From NCBI GenBank assembly GCA_019454045.1, contig SKCR01032776.1, forward strand, positions 310,001 through 374,000: DNA of 64,000 bases, given 5' to 3'. The position numbers were made by a program, and so were the translations under genes. Numbering within the stretch: position 1 is the first letter of the stretch; every line of letters begins with the position of its first letter. The notes under the pieces were generated by a model. The model was not told where the DNA came from. It saw nothing but the letters and a program-made list of their open reading frames with translations, and searched no databases. The stretch comes from Zanthoxylum bungeanum (Eukaryota > Streptophyta > Magnoliopsida > Sapindales > Rutaceae). Below are positions 1 through 8,554 of the stretch, piece after piece.

Positions 1-370
1 ATTTTACAAAAGTAAAAAGGTAGTAAAACTAATGCACACAAAAGCAAAAAGACAAGAGAAAAGAGAATAAAGAAGTTAGTGACTAATCAGGTGAAACTTC
101 TACTACAAGTTTCTAGTTGTTTTGTTTCTTTCTAAATTACTAAATAAGTAAATTCTCCGATTATTTTTACCATTCTTCATATACACAGCCAACATAATAT
201 TAAACAACTCATTTTTGCCCACAACAGTCATAAGTGCAGTTGATAAGAGAGTAATATTTTTGTCCTAAAGTTCTATCAGATTTCACACCTTTTTGTAGCA
301 ATGGAATAATTTTTCTGATTTTTCTGATTTTTTTCTTTGATTTTTCTGAATTTTGACTTTTTATTTATAT

Positions 371-610
371 ACAATACCTTCCGTCTATGTAGCGAGCTTT
401 GGGTCGGTGACTCCCAAACCAGTTGGCTTTAGGGCACCAGGTGTTAAGACACCCCTACGAACTTAATTACTCAGACTTCAGATATATATATTTTGCAGTA
501 TCTTTGATCCATGTAACGAGCTTTGGGCCAATGACTCCCAAACCAGTTGGTTTTAGGGCACTAGGTGTTAAAACACCCTTACAGACTTAATAACCCGGAT
601 CTTAGATACT
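371..610 (-). repeat. Two-copy 124-bp tandem repeat in the T 3' region
   Basis: The core containing CGAGCTTTGGG starts at 393 and again at 517, a 124-bp period. The copies share the downstream block with ACTCCCAAACCAGTTGG and the text around GGTGTTAA; roughly one base in ten differs. In element sense this is a structured tract upstream of the 3' LTR. Confidence 0.85.
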
Positions 611-1053
611 TTATTTTTTTTTTTATCAGAAATGATTTTTTTTTTATTCCATAACTATTAATAGATGTTTCCTCCAATTAAACTAGAGCACGAATATTAC
701 AAGCTTTTCAATTACAGCTCATGTCTGTATGTTACTATGCATGTTGATAATACCTGTCAAATGAGCATATGAAGATTCATTTTAGTCAGTATTATGGAGA
801 ATTCACAAATTAAATAATTCAAAATGAAATAAACAAAATTAACTTGTTTCGAAATAAATGGTTTGAAATACGTCTCAAGAGTGGAAACTCCTTACTCGGC
901 TATTTCTTACCAATTTCACCTTTTAGTTAAAATAAAAACACAAAAATGCAAAATATTTTTGTAATTTTTGAAAAATTTTCATTTTTTTTGTATTTTTCGA
1001 AAAATTTTGGACTAAAAATAAAAACACAATACAAACAAGTACTATTAACTATA

Positions 1054-1095
1054 CCTCACCCCCAAACCTAAATGAGACATTGTCCCCAATGTCTT
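1054..1095 (-). promoter_or_regulatory. G-rich motif plus 8-bp hairpin downstream of the LOG ORF
   Basis: In element sense this reads a perfect hairpin (AGACATTG, 4-nt loop, CAATGTCT; 1075-1094) followed by a G-rich GTTTGGGGGTGAGG tract. Similar G-rich tracts follow the coding region in plant Tat/Athila elements. It could be an internal polypurine tract or an RNA structure; the function is inferred. Confidence 0.5.
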
Positions 1096-1153
1096 AAACA
1101 GTGAAAGAAGAGTTTAGAAAATAATACCTGGTTAGCTGAAATTCTACAGGAAA

Positions 1154-1807
1154 TTAAAGGTTAAGATCCAGATTTATTCGTCGCTTCTTACCACGATCGT
1201 CCTCAGACCATTTTATTTTTGAAATGATAGGGTCAACTTTCGGTTCATAGGCTATGAGTTGGTCTATTAGATCCGGAGCAGTTCTGGCAGTAAAGAGGAG
1301 TTCTTTCATAGGTTTTGACACGAACCCATTTCTCCGAGCATCATCAAGAAACACACAAAGAAAATCATAAAATCCATCAACGTTAAGTAGTCCAAGCGGT
1401 TTCTGGTGTATGTTCAGGTTCGCCCAAGATAGTACTATAAAAATTTCCTCCAATGTGCCCAAGCCACCTGGCAAAGCAATAAAAGCATCAGAACGGTTAA
1501 TCATTTCTACCAGTCGTTCAGACATACCTGGCACGATCAGTTCCTCTCCGTTTGATGATCCAATAAGATTCGCCTCTGCCAAGGGTTTTGGGATGATTCC
1601 CAAAACATGACTGCCTCCTTCCTGTACAGCCTTTGAAACGATCCCCATAAGTCCAAGATTTCCTCCGCCATATATTAAGTGCATATTCCTTGCTGCTAAG
1701 ACTCGACCCAATTCCTGTGCTGCTTCTATGTATTGTGGCTTAGTACCAACACTAGTACCGCAAAACACACAGATGTTTTCAACTCGTCTTCTTGAAGTGG
1801 CTTCCAT
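1154..1807 (-). CDS. LOG-like: LOG-type cytokinin riboside 5'-monophosphate phosphoribohydrolase, intronless, inside element T
   Basis: This 217-aa ORF has the normal length of a plant LOG protein. LOG enzymes cleave ribose 5'-phosphate from cytokinin nucleotides to give the active free base in the cytosol or nucleus. Visible landmarks are ICVFCGT near residue 12, YGGGNLGLMG (46-55), GIIPK (70-74), the conserved Arg in SERLVEM (R98), DAFIALPGGLGTLEE (107-121) with the family motif PGGxGTxxE ending at E121, and GLLNVDGFYD (139-148). Arg98 and Glu121 are the expected catalytic pair. The usual Lys after that Arg is Leu here, and YGGGSVGLMG is YGGGNLGLMG, so it is a divergent member. Plant LOG genes normally have several introns; this copy has none, as expected of a captured cDNA. 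It lies in element sense about 0.5 kb after the gag-like ORF. The start is the first ATG of the frame at the usual N-terminus. Expression, and whether the enzyme is active, cannot be judged. Confidence 0.9.
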   Translation of the reverse strand: MEATSRRRVENICVFCGTSVGTKPQYIEAAQELGRVLAARNMHLIYGGGNLGLMGIVSKAVQEGGSHVLGIIPKPLAEANLIGSSNGEELIVPGMSERLVEMINRSDAFIALPGGLGTLEEIFIVLSWANLNIHQKPLGLLNVDGFYDFLCVFLDDARRNGFVSKPMKELLFTARTAPDLIDQLIAYEPKVDPIISKIKWSEDDRGKKRRINLDLNL

Positions 1808-2324
1808 TTTTTTATGTATTTCTTTTTCAAATCAGGATGCCTTCAAAAGTGCAATGACGGGCTGAATTTATAGTACCTGAAAAAGGGTGAGTAATAATAG
1901 CACTAATATCTTCCAAAGGACGATTGTTAGCTAAACAACAAAAGAGATCGTGAAAGGTCAAAAAGTCTGGATCCTGTCTACGAAAATAAAGATAATTACA
2001 ATAGAAAAGCGAATCAAAGCAATAATTAAGGCAACGGAATTGTGTACGCAATACGCCACTCGCTTAGTATAAATTCATTAGGATGTGTCTCAAGATTTCA
2101 TTCCTTATTCAGCCATCGCTAATGAATTGTTTCTCATCTTTGATTGCCAAACACAATTCCTTCTGTCTTAAAATGCTTCGTTTGTGCCTTTCCCTACAAA
2201 AATAACACACAAAATTAAAAAGTTCACACAAAATATGAAAACAAATTACAACAAATTGCATGGGTTGCCTCCCTGCTAGCGCTAAATTTTTCGTCTTCAG
2301 CCAGACGTGACTGAAATTCATCTG
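1808..2324 (-). other. Spacer between gag-like and LOG ORFs
   Basis: No convincing coding sequence. On the minus strand it includes AGGGAGGCAACCCATG (within 2259-2283), a phrase common in the region after pol of plant Tat/Athila elements. Its presence suggests that pol was deleted between the gag-like ORF and this point. Small ORFs here have no recognisable motif. Confidence 0.5.
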
Positions 2325-3620
2325 TTAAGGAGGTTTCAGTGTCGTTTTGGATGTCCGATTAAAGACAATCCCGTGAGCGTTGCTTTTGAAGGGTCTCTTC
2401 CAACGGTAAAGTGGCAAAAAGAGTTTTGTCTCATTCAGTGCTCGTGCCACCTTTTTGCTCCTTGTTACTCCAGTGGTTCCTGCAAAGAAAGAAAGAAAAT
2501 CAGGAGGTCTCGTATGATGCTTGACTTGGAATGGAAATTCCATTCTGTCAAGCTTCTGGTTGATATCTTTAATTTGTACTCCCCAAAACAGCGATGTTTC
2601 TCCTGAATGCTCTGGATCTTTATTAAGGTCAGACATTTGCTCCTCCATTTGCTCTGTTTCTTGCTCCACCTTCTCTTCACAGATGTATTGTAAAATTCTT
2701 GTATTCATCTCTTCATCTGTCATCTGTGAAATACATGCTTCAAAATTGTCAACCCGAGGATGCAAAGATGTTTCTGACATTAGGTTTTCATCCTCTGATA
2801 CGACTGGAATGGATGGTTCAGATAGATCTTCTTCAAACATCAAGGTAAAGCATGCTCCAAGATCTTCATTTTGAGGATTGAAAGTTTGATCCCCCGTTGT
2901 TGGTGCAGTTGGTACAAATAGATCAGCTTCATCCTCGTCAGAATCTGAATAATAAAAGTCAAATTGAGACTTTGCCGGTTCGGGCTCCTGAACTGATACC
3001 TCTGGTTGTTGATACTGCTCAGCCTCCTCCTCTGTTGAAGTGTCATTGTGAAATGATTGGTACTCGAAGGCTTCATCTATGTCATCTGAAACTGGTTCTT
3101 GAGGTATGTAGTTCTGGTTTTCTGTGAATTGTCTCATTTGATTTGTCATCCTCTGAATGAATTCTGATTGTCTCTGAATACTTTCAAATTGTTTCTGGCT
3201 TGTTTCAAGCATTGTATCTAACTTTTCTTTTTGTTTCTTGAACATATCTTCGAGCATGTTCAGCAACTGATCTTCCTCTGATGGTTCTGGTTGTTGATGA
3301 AGATCATAGGTAGATGGTGGATAAGATGGAAAATGTGGTTCTGTGAAATGTGATGGCTCGTCATAACAAGAAGGATCTTGATAGCTCTGCCACCCTGGAT
3401 GGTATTTGTATTTGCAATAATCTCTAGGGTGGTTACCATTACAAATGTCACATCTCCCCATTGCGTTTTGTTTAGCAAATGTGGTATTGCTTGGTTCTGG
3501 CATCCAGTGATAATTGTTGGGCTGGACAACAGGCCTCAGAAAACCGGACTGTTGCTCCCAGATGTGGGGTGTATCTTCTTGTAAAGCTCGTAATCTTTCA
3601 ATCTCCCAGTAGTGTTCCAT
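2325..3620 (-). CDS. Gag-like protein of element T with a CCHC-type knuckle
   Basis: An uninterrupted 431-aa ORF that starts 109 nt after the PBS. Residues 57-69 form a zinc-knuckle-like CX2CX3HX4C (C57, C60, H64, C69), one residue short of the canonical gag knuckle, followed by an HPGW phrase seen in Athila/Tat gag proteins. Residues about 114-170 are heptad-like and rich in Gln, Glu, Lys and Met, consistent with a coiled coil. About 175-345 is very acidic, and the C-terminus is basic. No clear Retrotrans_gag core lies upstream, so this is either the C-terminal part of gag or a rebuilt ORF. It could bind element RNA or help packaging; that is inference. It is notable that it stays open when pol is missing. 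Confidence 0.65.
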   Translation of the reverse strand: MEHYWEIERLRALQEDTPHIWEQQSGFLRPVVQPNNYHWMPEPSNTTFAKQNAMGRCDICNGNHPRDYCKYKYHPGWQSYQDPSCYDEPSHFTEPHFPSYPPSTYDLHQQPEPSEEDQLLNMLEDMFKKQKEKLDTMLETSQKQFESIQRQSEFIQRMTNQMRQFTENQNYIPQEPVSDDIDEAFEYQSFHNDTSTEEEAEQYQQPEVSVQEPEPAKSQFDFYYSDSDEDEADLFVPTAPTTGDQTFNPQNEDLGACFTLMFEEDLSEPSIPVVSEDENLMSETSLHPRVDNFEACISQMTDEEMNTRILQYICEEKVEQETEQMEEQMSDLNKDPEHSGETSLFWGVQIKDINQKLDRMEFPFQVKHHTRPPDFLSFFAGTTGVTRSKKVARALNETKLFLPLYRWKRPFKSNAHGIVFNRTSKTTLKPP

Positions 3621-3728
3621 TTTTTAATCACCTGAAAACAAAAGAAATAAAAATTAGAAAATAAAAGAAAGAAAATTAGATATAAGTAAATTTGATAGTT
3701 TCAAAATTAACAACTCAAGAAATATAAG

Positions 3729-3746
3729 TCCCCGGCAACGGCGCCA
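3729..3746 (-). promoter_or_regulatory. Primer-binding site of T (tRNA-Asp)
   Basis: Minus strand reads TGGCGCCGTTGCCGGGGA, an 18-nt complement of the plant tRNA-Asp 3' end. It lies 6 nt after the LTR terminal CA. This fixes element orientation and the LTR edge. Confidence 0.93.
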
Positions 3747-4673
3747 AAAACTTGACCGGCGTAAACACACACGTATAACGCAAGCGCACGTATCGTTCAA
3801 GTAGTATAAAAATATCGATCCCACGAGGACTTAATTTCTACTGTTGTTATTAATTATTGATACTATTTATTTACAAATATCTAATTGAGGGAGAAGAGAA
3901 TGATTGCTTGATTGATTTGGTTGATTGTAGATTTGCTAAATAAATAAATAAATAAAAAGACAAAAGAAAATACTAAGGAAAATAACAAAAGACACAAAGA
4001 TCTAGGGTTGTGAATCATTCTAATATCATTTAAAAGATGAAGTGGTTATTTTATGTTTGTGTAATAAATCAGTTTACTAACCTGGAACACTAAATTATGC
4101 AAAAGCCTCTGTCGATGGTCAGACACAAATACCCAGTTTAACCCAATTGAACCATATGTCTATGTCAACCAAATTATCTGGATTCATTAAGTGTAAGTTC
4201 CAATTATGGCTACCCCCGCCCGACAGGTATATTCCTATCCTGTAAGGAAATCTATTAAAAGGTTATCTATCCTCAAGGAAGATCGTGGGCTATTAAGTCT
4301 AAGGCTGAAACCTAAAATCCCTATGTCTAGTTCATTTTAGATTTACCACATCAATCTTATTGGTGATCAGACAACAAGAAGCATTAAGCTTAAGACTTAA
4401 TAAGTAAACCTTTAAATTACCCAAACTATAAAACAACCCCTTATAAACCGGTGATATTAGAATTCATCACAACCCCAGATAACTAACACATAACTAGGGC
4501 TAGTAACAACTTAAAAGTAAAAGACATAAAGTAAAAATACTGAAAAGTAAAAGACATAAAGTAAAACTGAAAAGTAAAATAAAATAAAATGCTAAGGTAA
4601 AAGGAATTACTTTTACTACTACTAATTTAGATATCTCCCATAAAATAATATATAAACTTGTGATATTATTTTA

Positions 4674-4873
4674 CCAACCGACCAATCTGGCGGTATCCTG
4701 ATTAAGTCAAATTAAGTCCAACCAGCCATATAGGCGGTAAAATTTGTCCATAATCCAGCCATAAAGGCGGTACCAAAATAAATTTACCAACCGACCAATC
4801 TGGCGGTATCCTTGATTAGTCAGGTTTAAACCAGATTAAATTGAATTGCCAACCGACCAATATAGCGGTATCC
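4674..4873. repeat. Tandem repeats inside the T LTR
   Basis: Three copies of a 25-bp unit containing CCGACCAATCTGGCGGTATC (4674-4698, 4787-4811, 4849-4873), the third with an altered CTGG. Diverged half-units with GCCATA and GGCGGTA lie between them. Confidence 0.8.
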
Positions 4874-5200
4874 TTTATTAATCAGTATTTTAAATAGTGA
4901 ATATATTATTTTTAAGGGAGATTAATCTAAATAGTAACAGTAAAAGAATTACCTTTCACCCTAGCTTGGGAAATTACCTCCTCATTACTGAAAAGTAAAA
5001 ACTGAAAAATTAAAGAAAGAAAAGTACTGTGCGTAAAAGTAAATTGCGGAAAGTAAAAACTGAAAAGTAAAGAAAAGAAAGTGCGAAACTGAAAATTAAT
5101 TACTGAAAACTAAAAATAAACAAACTAGATACAATCTTCTTATTTATTCATTAAGAATTTCAAAGAAGAAAGTATGAATTTTACAAATGAAATGGCTTGG

Positions 5201-5208
5201 TATTTATA
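5201..5208 (-). promoter_or_regulatory. TATA box in the T LTR
   Basis: Minus strand reads CTATAAATA about 630 nt into the LTR. Transcription would start near 5170, giving a short U3 and a long R/U5. Call based on motif and position only. Confidence 0.5.
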
Positions 5209-5830
5209 GGCAAAATTTTGCCACCATCAAATCATCAATCAATTTCTCCACCAATTACATTATTAATTTCTCCACTAATTACTCCACCAAATCCATAATT
5301 GCTCCAATAATTTCTTATCTTGTTTGGTGTTGATTTGATAATTTTTATTAATTATTAATTAATTAATATTTTGCTTTGAAAATGATTGATAATGACTTTT
5401 AATAATTACACTCCACACACTTCTGGATGGTTCATCAATTTCGGTCATGAAATCTTCAGAATTCGAAAATATTTTCTCTTTCAAAGTTGTAGATCTTTGA
5501 GTCTTCTTTAATCTGGCACTTGAATCAGCTCAATCCGATATCTGAGTAAAAAGTTATGCCCAACATACGACAGATGTGCAAAACTGGAATTTCCAAAACT
5601 GCACTTCGTCAAAACGCCCTTTCAAATTTCCAATCTCCAAAATTAATATATCAAGTCCAATAATTGCCCTTATTTGATCCACATTTCGTCCTAAATGATT
5701 TCATTGAGTCCCGATATTATTTTATCTGCAAAATAAACTAAAACACATCAAAACATTCATCAAACCCGAGAAACTAAACAAAATATTAAGTAAAAGGGGC
5801 GGTAAATATTGATATATTTTCCGCTCATCA

Positions 5831-6412
5831 ATGGTATTCTTTCACAGTGGACTCCTCCCGGAACACCGCAATTAAACGGTGTGTCCGAATGGAGAAACCG
5901 AACTTTGTTAGACCTGGTAAGGTCGATGATGAGTCGCACAGAGCTATCTATTTCCTTCTGGGGATATGCATTGAACATTGCAATACTTATTTTGAATAAG
6001 GTTCCGTCAAAGTCTGTTCAACAGACTCCGCATGAGATATAGACAGGAAAGAAACTGGGTTTCTCATTCCTGAAGATTTGGGGATGCTGGGTATACGTTA
6101 AACGTTTGGATGGTACCGAACTTGAACCCAAATCAGATAAGTGCTTATTTTTATGATATCCTAGGGAAACCAAATGATATTACTTCTACAACCCACAAGA
6201 GAACAAAGTATTTGTTGCTCTACATGCGGTTTTCCTTGAGAAGGAATTCCTAAATGTAGTGGTTAGTGGGAGGAAAGTAGAACTCGATGAAAATCGGAGT
6301 GATACTGTTCCTTGCACAAAATCCTTAACGGAACATGAACAGTTCATCAGGGATGAGACTGTACCACAATCTTCGATTACAGAAGAATTGCGTAGATTGG
6401 AGAGATTTAGAA
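5831..6412 (+). pseudogene. Copia integrase C-terminal half and linker (element A), broken
   Basis: The frame enters at codons for ILSQWTPPGTPQLNGVSE, which carry the last catalytic Glu (SEWRNR), then RTLLDLVRSMMSRTE, SFWGYALN and SFLKIWGC, standard copia integrase core-to-tail landmarks. The N-terminal zinc region and the first two catalytic Asp residues were separated by the T insertion. In-frame stops occur after HEI (about 6040), in the KCLFL-YPRE region (about 6157), in the following YYFY segment and after the RRLERFRK segment (about 6415). Copy H (63174-64000) has the same segment in better state. Non-functional. Confidence 0.88.
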
Positions 6413-7400
6413 AATAACCTGAGAGGTATGGGTTTCTGATCTCACCTCATGTGGATATTAATTTTATTGAGGAAGACGAACAGGCTACGTATGAGGAAGC
6501 GATACAAGGTATCGACTTTGGTTTATGGCAAGATGCCATGAAATCTGAAATGGATTCCATGTACACCAACCAAGTTTGGACACTGGTTGATGCACCAGAA
6601 AGTGTAAAGCCTATTAGTTGCAAATGGGTCTTCAAGAGGAAGACCGACATGGATGGCAACATACAAATGTACAGATGGACGTCAAAACCATTTTCCTTAA
6701 CAGAAACCTTTTGGAGGATGTTTATATGCAACCGCCTGACATTTTTATCGTACCAAAGCATGCGAACAAGGTTTGCAAGGTAAATCGATCCATTTATGGA
6801 TTGAAGCAAGCATCGCGTTCTTGGAACCAACATTTTGATGAGATCAAAATGAGGACGATCCTTGTGTATATAAGAAGGTTAGTAGGAGCGCACTGACATT
6901 CATTGTCCTTTACGTTGATGATGTATTGCTTATTGGCAATGACATTCCCATGTTACAATCGGTGAAAGCTTGGCTTTCATTAAAATTCTCCATGAAAGAT
7001 CTGGGAGAAGCAGCCTTTATTCTAGGAATTAAGATCTACCGGGATAGATCTAGAAAACTGGTTGGACTCTCCCAGAGTACGTATATTGACAAAGTGTTGA
7101 AGTGATTCAACATGGAATAGTCTATGAGGGGAGTGTTTCCAATGTCATATGACGTCACTCTATCTAAGGACATGTGTCCTAAAACTCAAGATGAGAGAGA
7201 AAACATGAGTCAGATCTCATTCGCTTCGGTAGTCAGATCGATAATGTATGCCATGATATGTACGCGGCCTAATGTCTCATATGCTTTGAGCGTGTGTAGT
7301 CGCTACCAGACCGATCCAGGTGATGGTCACTGGATGGCGGTTAAGAACATCCTTAAGTATCTTAGACGAACTAAGGACGGTTTATTAATCTATGAAGATG
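6413..7400 (+). pseudogene. Copia reverse transcriptase (element A), broken
   Basis: Includes YGFLISPHVDIN, LWQDAMKSEMDSMYTNQVWTLVD and KWVFKRK at the RT N-terminus, the IYGLKQASRSWNQHFDE signature and the catalytic LYVDDVLLIGND (YVDD at 6911-6922). Against copy H about 140 bp are missing around 6675 (H's residues from KARLVAKG to the start of QMDVKT), which removes part of fingers and palm and shifts the frame. Further frameshifts and stops follow, for example after IDKVLK near 7105. It cannot encode an active RT. Confidence 0.88.
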
Positions 7401-7893
7401 GAGAACTTGAGGTAACATGGTTTACCGATGTTTCCAAACTGATAAAGACGACTGTAAGTCCCAATCCGGGTACATATTTTGTTTGAACAATGGAGCTGTA
7501 AGCTGGAGATCTTCCAAGCAAAAGACTGTTACCGATTCAATAATAGAAGCGGAGTATATTGCTACAGCTGAAGCAGCAAAAGAGCCGGTTTGGATCTGTA
7601 ATTTCCTAATTGGATTAGGAGTAGTTCCGTTAGTAGCTGAGCCTGTTCCATTATATTGTGACAATAATGAGGCTATAGCGCATGCTAAGGAACCGCGGTC
7701 TCATCAACGATCCAATCACGTTCTTCGACATTTCCATCTGATTCGTGAGATCATACATTGTGGTGATGTGAATATCGAGAAGGTCACATCAAAGGACAAC
7801 ATTGCAGATCCACTGACGAAAGCTATTCCTCAGCAAAAGTTTGAGCGACATGTACATAGTTCAAGTGTTAGATGCTTGAGTGACTGGCTATAG
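7401..7893 (+). pseudogene. Copia RNase H and pol C-terminus (element A), nearly intact
   Basis: After a frameshift near 7440 the frame gives GAVSWRSSKQKTVTDS, IEAEYIATAEAAKEPVWI, LYCDNNEAIAHAKEP, HFHLIREII and DNIADPLTKAIPQQKFE, the usual copia RNase H landmarks, including the Glu in EAEY and Asp in CDNN. The frame ends at the stop at 7891-7893, two nt before the PPT. The domain reads through, but upstream breaks disconnect it from RT. Confidence 0.88.
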
Positions 7894-7907
7894 GCCAAGT
7901 GGGAGAT
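7894..7907 (+). promoter_or_regulatory. Polypurine tract of element A
   Basis: GCCAAGTGGGAGAT directly before the LTR start TGTTGG at 7908. The same tract, in reverse, precedes the LTRs of B, G, H and F. Confidence 0.85.
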
Positions 7908-8554
7908 TGTTGGAAAATTATGACCCATAGCGTCACTATTTGTAAAAGACATTGTGGTTTTTGTACAAATTAACAGTGTGACAATGGAAATTGCTATTTT
8001 ATCATTTCGTAATTAGATTACTTGAATATATAAATGATAAAAGTCCTTATGATTAGTTCCGGATTATAAGATATGAGACAATATCAATCCACAAAGGATT
8101 AATCATTAAATATCCCTAGTCGTAGTATTTTCGAGACTGGACATCGATAATGCAGAATAGACTAGTATTGCACCTCTGCGTGTTATGTAAGCGTAACAGC
8201 ATAGTTCTCATATATTTATGTATTGGATACTTATGCAAGTGTGATAGGAGGTTGTGTTTTCCGATGGTACGGAAACAGCTTCGCTTTGGATAGACCCCGC
8301 GAAATCACATTGGTAGTATGACTATGTGTCTATGGGAATCCGCATCATGGTAGATGTATTTGGTCTTAACTTGAGACTTGCATCGCTAGTACTTGCGACA
8401 ATCAATACGCTTTGGTTTTGGTCGTCCGGGACTTTAACAGGTCCTGCATACGCCTCTTCTGGGTTTATTGAGAATCGTAGTGTATTGGGTATGATGTCAA
8501 GAGGGAAGTATCACTTCAGTCATATGGAGATGATGATCACACAGGGATACAGAA
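7908..8554 (+). repeat. 3' LTR of element A, first part
   Basis: Begins TGTTGGAAAATTATGACCC and runs through the conserved first third of this copia LTR family, including a small ORF (8326-8595) that is conserved in other LTR copies. It is cut at 8554 by B and resumes at 44681; the 5-bp cagaa lies on both sides. Confidence 0.9.

Larger units (their letters stand above)
1..1153 (-). other. 3' non-coding region of element T
   Basis: AT-rich sequence downstream of the LOG ORF in element sense, with no ORF of note. It holds a two-copy tandem repeat (371-610) and a conserved G-rich/hairpin motif (1054-1095). The rest (1-370 and 611-1053) is A/T runs in which I see nothing else. The 3' LTR has not yet begun at position 1, because no match to the 5' LTR is seen here. 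Confidence 0.6.
1..5830 (-). mobile_element. Element T: non-autonomous Tat/Athila-branch gypsy retrotransposon carrying a LOG gene (3' end off window)
   Basis: Read on the minus strand the order is 5' LTR (5830 to 3753), PBS for tRNA-Asp (3746 to 3729), gag-like ORF, spacer, LOG-like ORF, then a 3' non-coding region that runs off the window. No protease, RT, RNase H or integrase is present, so the element must rely on proteins from a relative. The LTR begins TGATGAGCGG, a start typical of plant Tat-type LTRs, and ends in CA. Its right edge abuts copia integrase codons of element A in the middle of a reading frame, which marks it as an insertion. Expected TSD is atggt (5831-5835); the partner lies left of the window. 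The lineage call rests on PBS, LTR start and gag style, so Athila versus Tat is left open. Confidence 0.85.
3753..5830 (-). repeat. 5' LTR of element T (about 2.08 kb)
   Basis: The LTR starts TGATGAGCGG at 5830 and ends GGTCA at 3753, directly before the PBS. It contains a TATA box (5201-5208) and a tandem set near 4674-4873 in which CCAACCGACCAATCTGGCGG-like units recur at 4674, 4787 and 4849, interleaved with shorter CAGCCATA..GGCGGTA units. The right boundary is also shown by the switch to copia integrase codons at 5831. The 3' partner is off the window, so insertion age cannot be estimated. Confidence 0.88.
5831..8554 (+). mobile_element. Element A (left part): Ty1/copia retrotransposon, 3' half
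   Basis: This continues a copia element whose 5' half lies left of T, off the window. Order is integrase C-terminal half, RT, RNase H, PPT, then the first 647 bp of the 3' LTR. Element B interrupts that LTR at 8554; it resumes at 44681 after B's TSD. Integrase-RT-RNase H order, and near-identity of motifs to the better-preserved copy H, support Ty1/copia. Confidence 0.9.

Noticed and set aside
1154..1807. LOG ORF as an ordinary host gene beside a transposon
   Set aside because: It has no introns, is in element sense, lies between the element's own gag-like ORF and 3' region, and the whole block sits inside a copia integrase gene.
2307..3664. Plus-strand ORFs opposite the gag-like ORF
   Set aside because: Antisense shadows of the 431-aa minus frame; no motifs.
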